This document shows positions 57,809-64,000 of a stretch of 64,000 bases of DNA, piece by piece. Positions within the stretch are counted from its first letter, which is position 1; the number at the start of each line of letters is the position of its first letter. Location of the stretch: assembly GCA_963773335.1 (NCBI GenBank), contig CAVZAT010000004.1, forward strand, positions 1,364,001-1,428,000. Reading direction: 5' to 3'. This stretch comes from UBA4742 sp963773335. Lineage in GTDB: Bacteria > Actinomycetota > Acidimicrobiia > Acidimicrobiales > Acidimicrobilacustridaceae. A model generated the notes under the pieces. The model did no database searches. It worked only from the letters and a program-made list of their open reading frames with translations, and was not told the origin of the DNA. The translations under genes and the position numbers were made by a program.

Positions 57809-58495
57809 TCAGCGAGCCTGGTTCGAGATGGTGGTCCAGTCGCGGGCGTTCAGGTAGGGCCGGAAGACGCCACCGATGTGGCGCACATCCTCATTCGTCT
57901 TGGGTCGCTGCATCTCGTAGAGGTGCGGGAACTCCAGCCAGCCCACGGTCAGGTCCCACAGACGCTCGGCCTGGGCTCCGGAGACCGACGGTGCCACCAC
58001 CGGGCCGAACAGCGCCTGGCCGTCGCCGAACACCAGCGTGGGCACCCCGAAGCCACCCTTGGCCGCCACGACCTCGTGGTCGGTGCGCACCTCCTCGGCC
58101 GTGGTCGGATCCTCGAGCGCCCGATCGAGCACCTCGCCGCCGAACCCGATCTCCTCCAGCAGTCGTCGGTGCACGTCGGGCTCGTGGGTCTTGCGTCCCT
58201 CGACGTGGAAGGCCTGTCCCACCGCCGCGTACCACTGGTCCAGTTCGTCCTGACCGCGCCGGCGCAGCCAGGCCCCGACGCGCATCTGGCTGAAACCGTA
58301 GGCCCAGGTGCGCTCCCACGGATGGGGGCGATCCGCAGGCCGGTTCACCTCCTCGAGCGAGAAGAACCGCCAGGTGATCTCGAGCCCGGTCCGAGCCCGG
58401 ACCTCGCGGATCCACAACGACGTCTGATACGCCCAGGGGCACATGGGGTCGAAGAAGAAGTCGACGGCCCGAACCGGTTCAGCGCCAGCAGCCAT
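57809..58495 (-). CDS. DsbA-family (FrnE-like) thioredoxin-fold protein
   Basis: A 228-residue cytoplasmic protein with VDFFFDPMCPWAYQTSLWIR at the active-site end, FSLEEVNRPADRPHPWERTW, and the cis-Pro segment KGGFGVPTLVFGDGQALFGP. The motif is CPWA, so only the first active-site Cys is present. That suits a glutathione-S-transferase-kappa/isomerase-like or mycothiol-linked role rather than disulfide formation. The start at 58495 precedes the first strand without a signal peptide. Confidence 0.85.
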   Translation of the reverse strand: MAAGAEPVRAVDFFFDPMCPWAYQTSLWIREVRARTGLEITWRFFSLEEVNRPADRPHPWERTWAYGFSQMRVGAWLRRRGQDELDQWYAAVGQAFHVEGRKTHEPDVHRRLLEEIGFGGEVLDRALEDPTTAEEVRTDHEVVAAKGGFGVPTLVFGDGQALFGPVVAPSVSGAQAERLWDLTVGWLEFPHLYEMQRPKTNEDVRHIGGVFRPYLNARDWTTISNQAR

Positions 58496-58567
58496 ACCGG
58501 TAACGTACCCGGGGGCGGGTCGGACCCGCCGCTGAGCAAGCCACAGGTCGAGGGGTGTGGGGGACGC

Positions 58568-59401
58568 GTGACCGAACCGATGATCGAGCTGCTGACCGTG
58601 GTGTGGGATTCGCTGATCGAGTTGGGGGCCGATCTCGATGAGGTCCAGTGGAAGACCCCCAGCGAGCTCCCCGGCTGGACGGTGCAGGACAACCTCAGCC
58701 ACATCATCGGCACGGAGCGGATGATGCAGGGCGACCCCACACCCGACAACCAGCCGGCCCGGACCGACCACATCGCCAACCCCATCGGCGAGATGAACGA
58801 GCACTGGGTCGAGCACTACCGCGACCTGCCGGGCGCCGAGGTGCTCGACATCTTCCGGCAACTGAGTGCCCGACGGCTGACCGAGCTGGCCGCGCTTCCC
58901 CCCGCCGCCTTCGACGAGATCGGGCCCACGCCCGTGGGCCAGGCCCCGTTCCGCGTGTTCCTGGCCGTGCGGGTGATGGACTCGTGGATTCACGAGCAGG
59001 ACATGCGCCGCGCCCTGAACCGCCCCGGTCACCTGCGAGGCCCCGCTGCTGACCACTCAGTGGCCCGGCTGGTCAACGCCATGCCCTTCGTGGTGGGCAA
59101 GCAGGTGGGTGCGCCGGACGGCACCTCGGTGGTGCTCGACATCGCCCGACCGGCCAGCCCGGCCGACGGGATCGAGGCCGACTCGCTGATGGTGGCGGTG
59201 CTGGTCGACGGGCGGGCCGCCCTGGTCGACGCGGTCCCCAGCGAACCCACCGCCGAGCTGGAGCTGGATCTGGCCACCTTCGTGGCCCTGACCAATGGGC
59301 GGTGGGATCCGGCATCGGCCCTCGATGACGGCCGGGTGCGCGTGTCGGGTGATGCCGAGCTGGGCCGCTCGGTGGTCGAGCACCTGTCGTTCATGTCCTG
59401 A
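58568..59401 (+). CDS. Mycothiol-dependent maleylpyruvate isomerase (MDMPI) family protein
   Basis: A 277-residue protein of the DinB-like MDMPI family (TIGR03083 type). The N-terminal helical bundle has TPSELPGWTVQDNLSHIIGT with a metal-binding His, and VRVMDSWIHEQDMRRALNRP with the second His-containing motif. The C-terminal MDMPI domain spans about 170-275 (LDLATFVALTNGRWDPASAL). GTG at 58568 follows GGGGGA. Its presence implies a mycothiol-using actinobacterium. The reaction is unknown. Confidence 0.88.
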   Translation: MTEPMIELLTVVWDSLIELGADLDEVQWKTPSELPGWTVQDNLSHIIGTERMMQGDPTPDNQPARTDHIANPIGEMNEHWVEHYRDLPGAEVLDIFRQLSARRLTELAALPPAAFDEIGPTPVGQAPFRVFLAVRVMDSWIHEQDMRRALNRPGHLRGPAADHSVARLVNAMPFVVGKQVGAPDGTSVVLDIARPASPADGIEADSLMVAVLVDGRAALVDAVPSEPTAELELDLATFVALTNGRWDPASALDDGRVRVSGDAELGRSVVEHLSFMS

Positions 59402-59426
59402 CCCGGACAGCTCGACTCCCGCGCCC

Positions 59427-59432
59427 TAGGAT
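59427..59432 (+). promoter_or_regulatory. Putative -10 box of the small basic protein gene
   Basis: TAGGAT lies seven bases before the in-frame GTG at 59440 and overlaps the upstream ATG, so it supports the later start. Confidence 0.4.
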
Positions 59433-59439
59433 GGCTTCG

Positions 59440-59691
59440 GTGTCGACCTCGTCCGAGCCGCGCTACCGCGCCGTGCACGCCTACCTCTCCGACGACGCCC
59501 ACGCCACCTGGCAGGACGTGTCGACCGACCTGGGGGTGAGCGTCTCGGGCCTGATCGAGGCCATGGGCATCGATCTGACGCGCCCTGCCGACCAGCGCAT
59601 CCTGACCCCCGACCTCGACCTGCTGGTCCGGCGCGCCCGAAACGTCGACGCCGCCCGCCGACGCCGGACCCGTCGCCCCAAGGCACCCTGA
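59440..59691 (+). CDS. Small basic protein with possible ribbon-helix-helix-like core
   Basis: About 83 residues: RYRAVHAYLSDDAHATWQDV, then STDLGVSVSGLIEAMGIDLT, and a basic C-terminus (RARNVDAARRRRTRRPKAP). The pattern beta-strand, helix (D-x-x-H-x-x-W-x-x), GVS turn, then second helix resembles small RHH-type DNA-binding proteins, but I cannot name a family. Its convergent neighbour is the universal stress protein gene. Confidence 0.7.
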   Translation: MSTSSEPRYRAVHAYLSDDAHATWQDVSTDLGVSVSGLIEAMGIDLTRPADQRILTPDLDLLVRRARNVDAARRRRTRRPKAP

Positions 59692-59721
59692 TCGAACCGC
59701 AGGGGCGACGATCGGGCCGGA

Positions 59722-60513
59722 TCAGCCCGGGCAGACCAGGACGGGGCGGGGCGCGCTCAGCGCCAGCTTGGAGGCGAAGGTGCCGAGGCCGCCGGGCTTG
59801 CCGTGGTTGGCCGATATCAATGCCACCGAGCTGTCCCGCTCGTTCAACAGCTCGACCACCGCCTCCGCTTCGGCCTCGGGCGAACCAGGGAGCAGCTCGG
59901 TCGACACCCCGCCGGGAGCCGTGATCGCTTCCACCCGCTGGTCGAGGTAGTGCTGGAGGTCCGGCGGGGCGAAGTTGGTGCCCGGCGCCGGCGAGGCAGT
60001 GACGATCATGCGCAGCTTGAGGGCCTTGCACCACTGGACCGCGAAGGCCAGCAGGGCGTCCGCGCTGGGCGTGCAGTCCAGCACCACCACCAGCTCGGTC
60101 ATGGCCAGTCCCCGTCCGATGTCGGCCTGGGGCCCGATGACCATGACGGGCACGCTGGCCCGGGCCACCACATCGCCGACGAGGTGGCCGATGGAGCGCC
60201 GCCGTCTGCGCAGGGCGCCCGTCGGCCGGGGCGTGGCCACGCACAGCATGGAGTCGGACCGGTAGGCCACCGCCTTGAGCGCCGCCTCGGCCAAGGGGTG
60301 CTCGAGGTCGATCCAGAACTCGACGTCGGCCCCGCTCTTGGCGATGGCCTGCAACTTCACCGCGGCCTTCGACGACCGGTCGCCGGCGTCGGTGTTGCTG
60401 ACCACCACCATCCGGGCGTCGCAACGCCAAGCCAGGTCGTTGGCCGGCGCCAGCACCACCCGGCCGTCGAGCGAACCATCGAACGGGACGATCACGTTCT
60501 CGTACACGCCCAC
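59722..60513 (-). CDS. Tandem-domain universal stress protein
   Basis: 263 residues with two UspA-like domains. Domain 1 is VYENVIVPFDGSLDGRVVLA to ASVPVMVIGP. Domain 2 is TELVVVLDCTPSADALLAFA to APRPVLVCPG. The ATP-loop G-x2-G-x9-G is altered in domain 1 (RRRRRSIGHLVGD) and not obvious in domain 2, so ATP binding is uncertain. The start is GTG at 60513. Typical roles are stress survival and dormancy. Confidence 0.88.
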   Translation of the reverse strand: MGVYENVIVPFDGSLDGRVVLAPANDLAWRCDARMVVVSNTDAGDRSSKAAVKLQAIAKSGADVEFWIDLEHPLAEAALKAVAYRSDSMLCVATPRPTGALRRRRRSIGHLVGDVVARASVPVMVIGPQADIGRGLAMTELVVVLDCTPSADALLAFAVQWCKALKLRMIVTASPAPGTNFAPPDLQHYLDQRVEAITAPGGVSTELLPGSPEAEAEAVVELLNERDSSVALISANHGKPGGLGTFASKLALSAPRPVLVCPG

Positions 60514-60646
60514 ATCATGGCCGATGCCAGCACGCTGAGGGGTCGAATCCCCGCGCTGGGTCGTCCGCCCAACGACGATTCCGGGCTGGATCGGTCGGGG
60601 CTCCTAGACTGCATGGTCGACCAGAACGATCAGGGGTGCGCAACAC
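60514..60646 (+). promoter_or_regulatory. Divergent region between the Usp and GGDEF-EAL genes
   Basis: A 133-bp spacer. TAGACT (60605-60610) on the plus strand could serve the GGDEF-EAL gene with a leader of about 30 nt, and CAGGGG is about 11 bases before its GTG. No -10-like box is evident for the Usp gene. Confidence 0.35.
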
Positions 60647-62104
60647 GTGATGTTCGTGGTGGTGGGGCTGCTCGCGCTGTCGATCGTGATGATCGCGGTG
60701 GCCGCCGCCGCCCAGCGCGCCGCCAGCCGGGCCCACGCCGACCTGCAGCGCACGACCCGCTTCGACCTGCTCACGGGGTTGCCCAACCGGACCCAGCTCA
60801 CCACCGACCTCGACGCCCGCCTCGGCGGTCCGAGCGGTGGCGACGGCCGCCGTGGCGGCCGCGTTGGGGCGTTGATCCTGGTGGAGTTCCACCGCTACGC
60901 AGCCATCAACGACACGTACGGCCGCGAGGTGGGCGACGGGCTGCTGGTCGCCGCGGCCGAGCAGCTGGGCGCCGCGCTGCGGGCGGGCGAACGGCTCTTC
61001 CGCCCGGGTGGCCCCCAGTTCGCGGTGATCAGCCCCGACCCGGCCGACACCGCTTCCGCCATTCGACGCGCGGATGAGCTCCAGGCCGCGCTCGGAGTGG
61101 CCTTCCGCATCGGCACCGATCACCTGAGGGTGGCCACCAGCTCGGGCATCGCCATGCTCGACGGTCGGGCCACCCAGGCCGAGGAGCTGGTCCGGGACGC
61201 CACCGTCGCGCTGCAGCACGCCGACTCCGATGGCCCCGGCGCCTCGGTGGTGTTCGATCTTTCCATGCACGCCACCGTGATGGCCGCGACGGCCGAGCGG
61301 CGCCTGCGCGAAGCTCTCGAACGCGACCAGTTCTGGCTGCTCTACCTGCCGGTCGTGGCCCTGGACAACCACGAGCTGGTCGGCGTGGAGGCTCTGCTGC
61401 GGTGGGCCGATCCGGAGCGGGGGCTGGTCAGCCCGGCCGAGTTCCTGCCCCTGCTCGACGAGTCCGGCCTGATCATCCCGGTGGGTGACTGGGCGATCGA
61501 GGCCGCATGTCGCCAGAGTGTGCTGTGGCAGCAGGCTTTCCCGGCCCGTGAGCTGATCACCACCGTCAACGTGTCACCCCGGCAACTGGCGTCGGCCGAC
61601 TTCATGGAGCGGGTCCTGCGGACGGTGGAGGAGACCGGCATGGATCCCGGGCGGCTCTGCCTGGAGATCACCGAAGGCGTGGTCATGCACGACATCGAGT
61701 CGTCGTGGACCATGCTGCGGACCGCCAAGGACGCCGGGATCAAGCTGGCCCTCGATGACTTCGGCACCGGGTTCTCGTCGTTGGGCTACCTGCGCCGGTT
61801 CGATCTCGACGTGCTGAAGATCGACCGGGCCTTCGTGGCCGAGGTGGCCACCAGCCGTGAGGACGCGGCCATCGTCCAACAGCTCGTCGCCCTGGCCCAC
61901 GCCCTCGGGCTGGCCCCGGTGGCCGAGGGAGTGGATTCGGCCGAACAGGCCCAGACCCTGCACGGGATGGGCTGCGACTTCGCCCAAGGCTTCTACTTCA
62001 GCGCACCCCAGCCGGTGACCGCCATCGACCACATGCTCAGCACGGGCACGGTCGTGCCCGACGACGGCACCCCGGCCATCGACTGGACGGCGGCGTCGGA
62101 CTGA
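60647..62104 (+). CDS. Membrane-anchored GGDEF-EAL protein with degenerate GGDEF, likely c-di-GMP phosphodiesterase
   Basis: 485 residues. One N-terminal helix (FVVVGLLALSIVMIAVAAAA) is followed by a GGDEF domain (RFDLLTGLPNRTQLTTDLDA) whose active site reads RPGGPQF instead of GGDEF, so it should not make c-di-GMP. The EAL domain keeps GVEALLRW, NVSPRQL, LEITEG, DDFGTGFSSLGYL, LKIDRAFV, AEGVDSAEQ and FAQGF, so hydrolysis is expected. The usual YQP is YLP. The degenerate domain may bind GTP as an activator, as known for similar proteins. Confidence 0.9.
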   Translation: MMFVVVGLLALSIVMIAVAAAAQRAASRAHADLQRTTRFDLLTGLPNRTQLTTDLDARLGGPSGGDGRRGGRVGALILVEFHRYAAINDTYGREVGDGLLVAAAEQLGAALRAGERLFRPGGPQFAVISPDPADTASAIRRADELQAALGVAFRIGTDHLRVATSSGIAMLDGRATQAEELVRDATVALQHADSDGPGASVVFDLSMHATVMAATAERRLREALERDQFWLLYLPVVALDNHELVGVEALLRWADPERGLVSPAEFLPLLDESGLIIPVGDWAIEAACRQSVLWQQAFPARELITTVNVSPRQLASADFMERVLRTVEETGMDPGRLCLEITEGVVMHDIESSWTMLRTAKDAGIKLALDDFGTGFSSLGYLRRFDLDVLKIDRAFVAEVATSREDAAIVQQLVALAHALGLAPVAEGVDSAEQAQTLHGMGCDFAQGFYFSAPQPVTAIDHMLSTGTVVPDDGTPAIDWTAASD

Positions 62105-62119
62105 CCGCAGCCCCGGGGG

Positions 62120-64000
62120 TCAACCTCCGGACATCACCGCCCCCAGCTGGTCGGCGGGCACGGCCGGGGCGAACAGGTATCCCTGTGCCCGGTCGCAGCC
62201 CAGGATGCCGAGGGCCTCGAGCTGCTCCTCGTTCTCGACCCCCACGGCGGTGACCACCAGGCCCAGGTTGTGGGCCAGCTCGATGGTGGCCCGCACGATG
62301 GCCGTGTCCTGGTCGTCGATGCCCAATCCGGCCACCAGCGACCGGTCGATCTTCACGAAGTCGAGCGGGAAGCGCTTGAGGTAGCCCAGCGAAGACTGCC
62401 CGGTCCCGAAGTCGTCGAGCCCGATGCGCACCCCCAGGGACCGCAGGTAGGAGATCCCGGCGTCCACGGTGGGTTCGGCGCCGATCAGGATGCTCTCGGT
62501 GATCTCCAGGCTCAGCTGCGACGGGTCCACGCCGGTGGCGGCCAGCACCTGCTGCACCTGGGCGGGCAGGTCGGCGTCGGCCAGCTGGCGCGGCGACACG
62601 TTGACCGACACCTCCCGGGGCACCAGGCCCTCGCCCCGGCTCGTCCACACGGCCAGTTGCTCGCAGGTGGCCTGGAGCACCTGGAGTCCGAGCTGGGAGA
62701 TCAGGCCTCCGGACTCCGCGGCCTCCACGAACTCGGCTGGTGACAACACGGTCCCATCGCTGTCGTGCACCCGCAGCAGCGCTTCGGCCGCCACCACCTG
62801 GTCCGACTCGATGTCGATGATGGGCTGGAAGTGCACCCGCAGCCCATCGTGGTCCAGGGCGTTGCGCAACTGCTGGTCGATGGTGTGGCGCCGCGTGCTC
62901 TCCTCGGCCAGCGCCCCGTCGAACAGCTCGGTGCGGTCCCCGCCCTCGTGGCGGGCACGAGCCATGGCCTGCTCCGCTCGGCGGATGAGACGCTCGGGAT
63001 CATCACCCACCACTCCCTCGGCGATGCCGACGCTCAGGCTCAGCTCGACCTGGCGACCGTCCAGGGAGATGGGCGCGCCCACCGTCGCCCGGATCCGGTT
63101 GGCCAACCGCATGGCCTCCGTCACCTCGGGCGGACCGGCGATGACCACCACGAAGCTGGCCCCGCCCAACCGAGCCAGGGTGATCGGGGGCTCGACCAGG
63201 GACGCCAGTCGATCGGCCACCTCACACAGCACGGTGTCGCCCCCGGTTGGACCCACCACCGTGTTGAGCGGCTTGAACTCGTCGATGTCGCAGACCATGG
63301 CGATCACCGGCGAAGGGACACCGTCAGGCTGGTCGTCCGAGGGGCCGTCCGGGTCGGGATCGGTCTCCATTAGCGACTCCAGCCGGTCCAACAACCGCAC
63401 CCGGTTGGGGAGACCGGTCAGGGGGTCGGTGAACGCTCGGTTCGCCAGCTCGCGGGCGGCCATCACCCGATCGGTCACGTCGCGGGCGTTGAGCACCACC
63501 CCGCCGATGGCCGGGTTCAGCGTCAGATCGGTGACGATCACCTCGAGGTGGCGCCAGGAACCGTCGGTGGCCGCCATCCGCAGCACGATCGGCGAGCCGA
63601 TCCCCTGATCGGTCGGCCGGGCCAGCGCGGGCAGGTCGGCGGGACGGTCCTCGGGGTGCACCAGATCCAAGACGTTGGTGCCCTCGAGCCGGCCCTCGTC
63701 GTAGCCCAGCGTACGGCTCACCGCCGGGCTGAGATAGTGGATGGTGCCGTCGGGATCCATGACCACGATCAGGTCCGACACCTGCTCGACCAGGGCGGCG
63801 AACCGGGTCTCGGTGGCATTGACCCGTTCCTCGGCGGCGCGTAGCTCCGAGAGGTCCCTGGCCACCAGGGCCACCCCGACGATGTCGCCGGACTGGTCGC
63901 GATGGGCGACCATCACCGCTGAGACGGGCAGCGGCCCGGCATCGGACACGAAGGTGAGCCGACCCCGCCACCGCCCGAACTTGACCAGGGCGGGTAGCAC
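62120..64000 (-). CDS. PAS-PAS-GGDEF-EAL protein, N-terminus beyond window, both catalytic motifs altered
   Basis: At least 626 residues are visible. They comprise the end of one PAS domain (TFVSDAGPLPVSAVMVAHRD), a complete PAS domain (ETRFAALVEQVSDLIVVMDP), GGDEF (FTDPLTGLPNRVRLLDRLES) with active site GGASF, and EAL (AAEALLRVHDSDGTVLSPAE). The EAL domain keeps NVSPRQL, LEITES, DDFGTGQSSLGYL, KIDRSLV and RAQGYLF. The usual AEGVE is AVGVE: Glu is replaced by Val through one base, GTG for GAG. The protein is probably an inactive or weak enzyme acting as a c-di-GMP or GTP sensor. It is convergent with the other GGDEF-EAL gene; stops are 15 bp apart. Confidence 0.88.
   Translation of the reverse strand: MLPALVKFGRWRGRLTFVSDAGPLPVSAVMVAHRDQSGDIVGVALVARDLSELRAAEERVNATETRFAALVEQVSDLIVVMDPDGTIHYLSPAVSRTLGYDEGRLEGTNVLDLVHPEDRPADLPALARPTDQGIGSPIVLRMAATDGSWRHLEVIVTDLTLNPAIGGVVLNARDVTDRVMAARELANRAFTDPLTGLPNRVRLLDRLESLMETDPDPDGPSDDQPDGVPSPVIAMVCDIDEFKPLNTVVGPTGGDTVLCEVADRLASLVEPPITLARLGGASFVVVIAGPPEVTEAMRLANRIRATVGAPISLDGRQVELSLSVGIAEGVVGDDPERLIRRAEQAMARARHEGGDRTELFDGALAEESTRRHTIDQQLRNALDHDGLRVHFQPIIDIESDQVVAAEALLRVHDSDGTVLSPAEFVEAAESGGLISQLGLQVLQATCEQLAVWTSRGEGLVPREVSVNVSPRQLADADLPAQVQQVLAATGVDPSQLSLEITESILIGAEPTVDAGISYLRSLGVRIGLDDFGTGQSSLGYLKRFPLDFVKIDRSLVAGLGIDDQDTAIVRATIELAHNLGLVVTAVGVENEEQLEALGILGCDRAQGYLFAPAVPADQLGAVMSGG

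Overview
The window is very GC-rich, densely packed bacterial DNA from an actinomycete-type organism. Evidence for this is a mycothiol-dependent MDMPI-family enzyme (58568-59401), DUF3097 and FmdB-family genes, and a galU/moeA/moaA/moaC/tRNA-Ala neighbourhood like that of Actinomycetota. Many genes start at GTG a few bases after a TANNNT box, which suggests leaderless transcripts. A deep actinobacterial lineage such as Acidimicrobiia is a reasonable guess, but that is inference.

Layout. 1-8227 (minus): high-affinity K+ uptake. Order of transcription is a small membrane ORF, kdpF, kdpA, kdpB, kdpC, kdpD (cut by the left edge), with a DUF4118 membrane protein just upstream. 8302-18553 (minus): a response regulator/histidine kinase pair followed by a drug-type ABC exporter, a two-repeat cysteine lipoprotein, a MacA/MacB-like tripartite exporter and a membrane DUF5666-like protein; a DUF2127 protein lies upstream. 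18644-21480 (plus): two amidohydrolases. 21651-24602: a PAS-GAF-GGDEF cyclase, a TetR regulator, a remnant of an acyltransferase/SGNH gene and a tRNA-Ala(CGC). 24715-29675 (minus): a small three-TM protein, moaC, moaA, a PH-like membrane protein, moeA and galU. 29928-32042 (plus): fmdB, MTA phosphorylase, a SAF-domain protein. 32124-36303 (minus): tldD followed by two tandem tldE/pmbA paralogues.

36396-42827: FlK-like thioesterase, two divergent XRE regulators, an ImmA-like metalloprotease, an alpha/beta hydrolase, a PAP2 membrane enzyme, dxs and an NfuA-like Fe-S protein. 42836-49338: ABC-F ATPase, an ABC permease/ATPase pair, DUF3097 and a secernin-like peptidase. 49395-55999: an AddB/AddA-like double-strand-break repair pair. 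56084-64000: DUF6159, a crotonase, a DsbA-like protein, an MDMPI-family enzyme, a universal stress protein and two GGDEF-EAL proteins with degenerate GGDEF motifs, the last cut by the right edge.

Three features cut across the window. (1) Many conserved genes are broken by single-base indels, often in G or C runs, so coordinates of frameshifted genes describe the inferred intact gene; sequencing error is the likeliest cause. (2) A short GC-rich repeat lies directly after the stop codon of five minus-strand genes, always in the same orientation, once as a perfect 82-bp tandem duplication. (3) A TANNNT hexamer sits 6-9 nt before the start codon of about sixteen genes.
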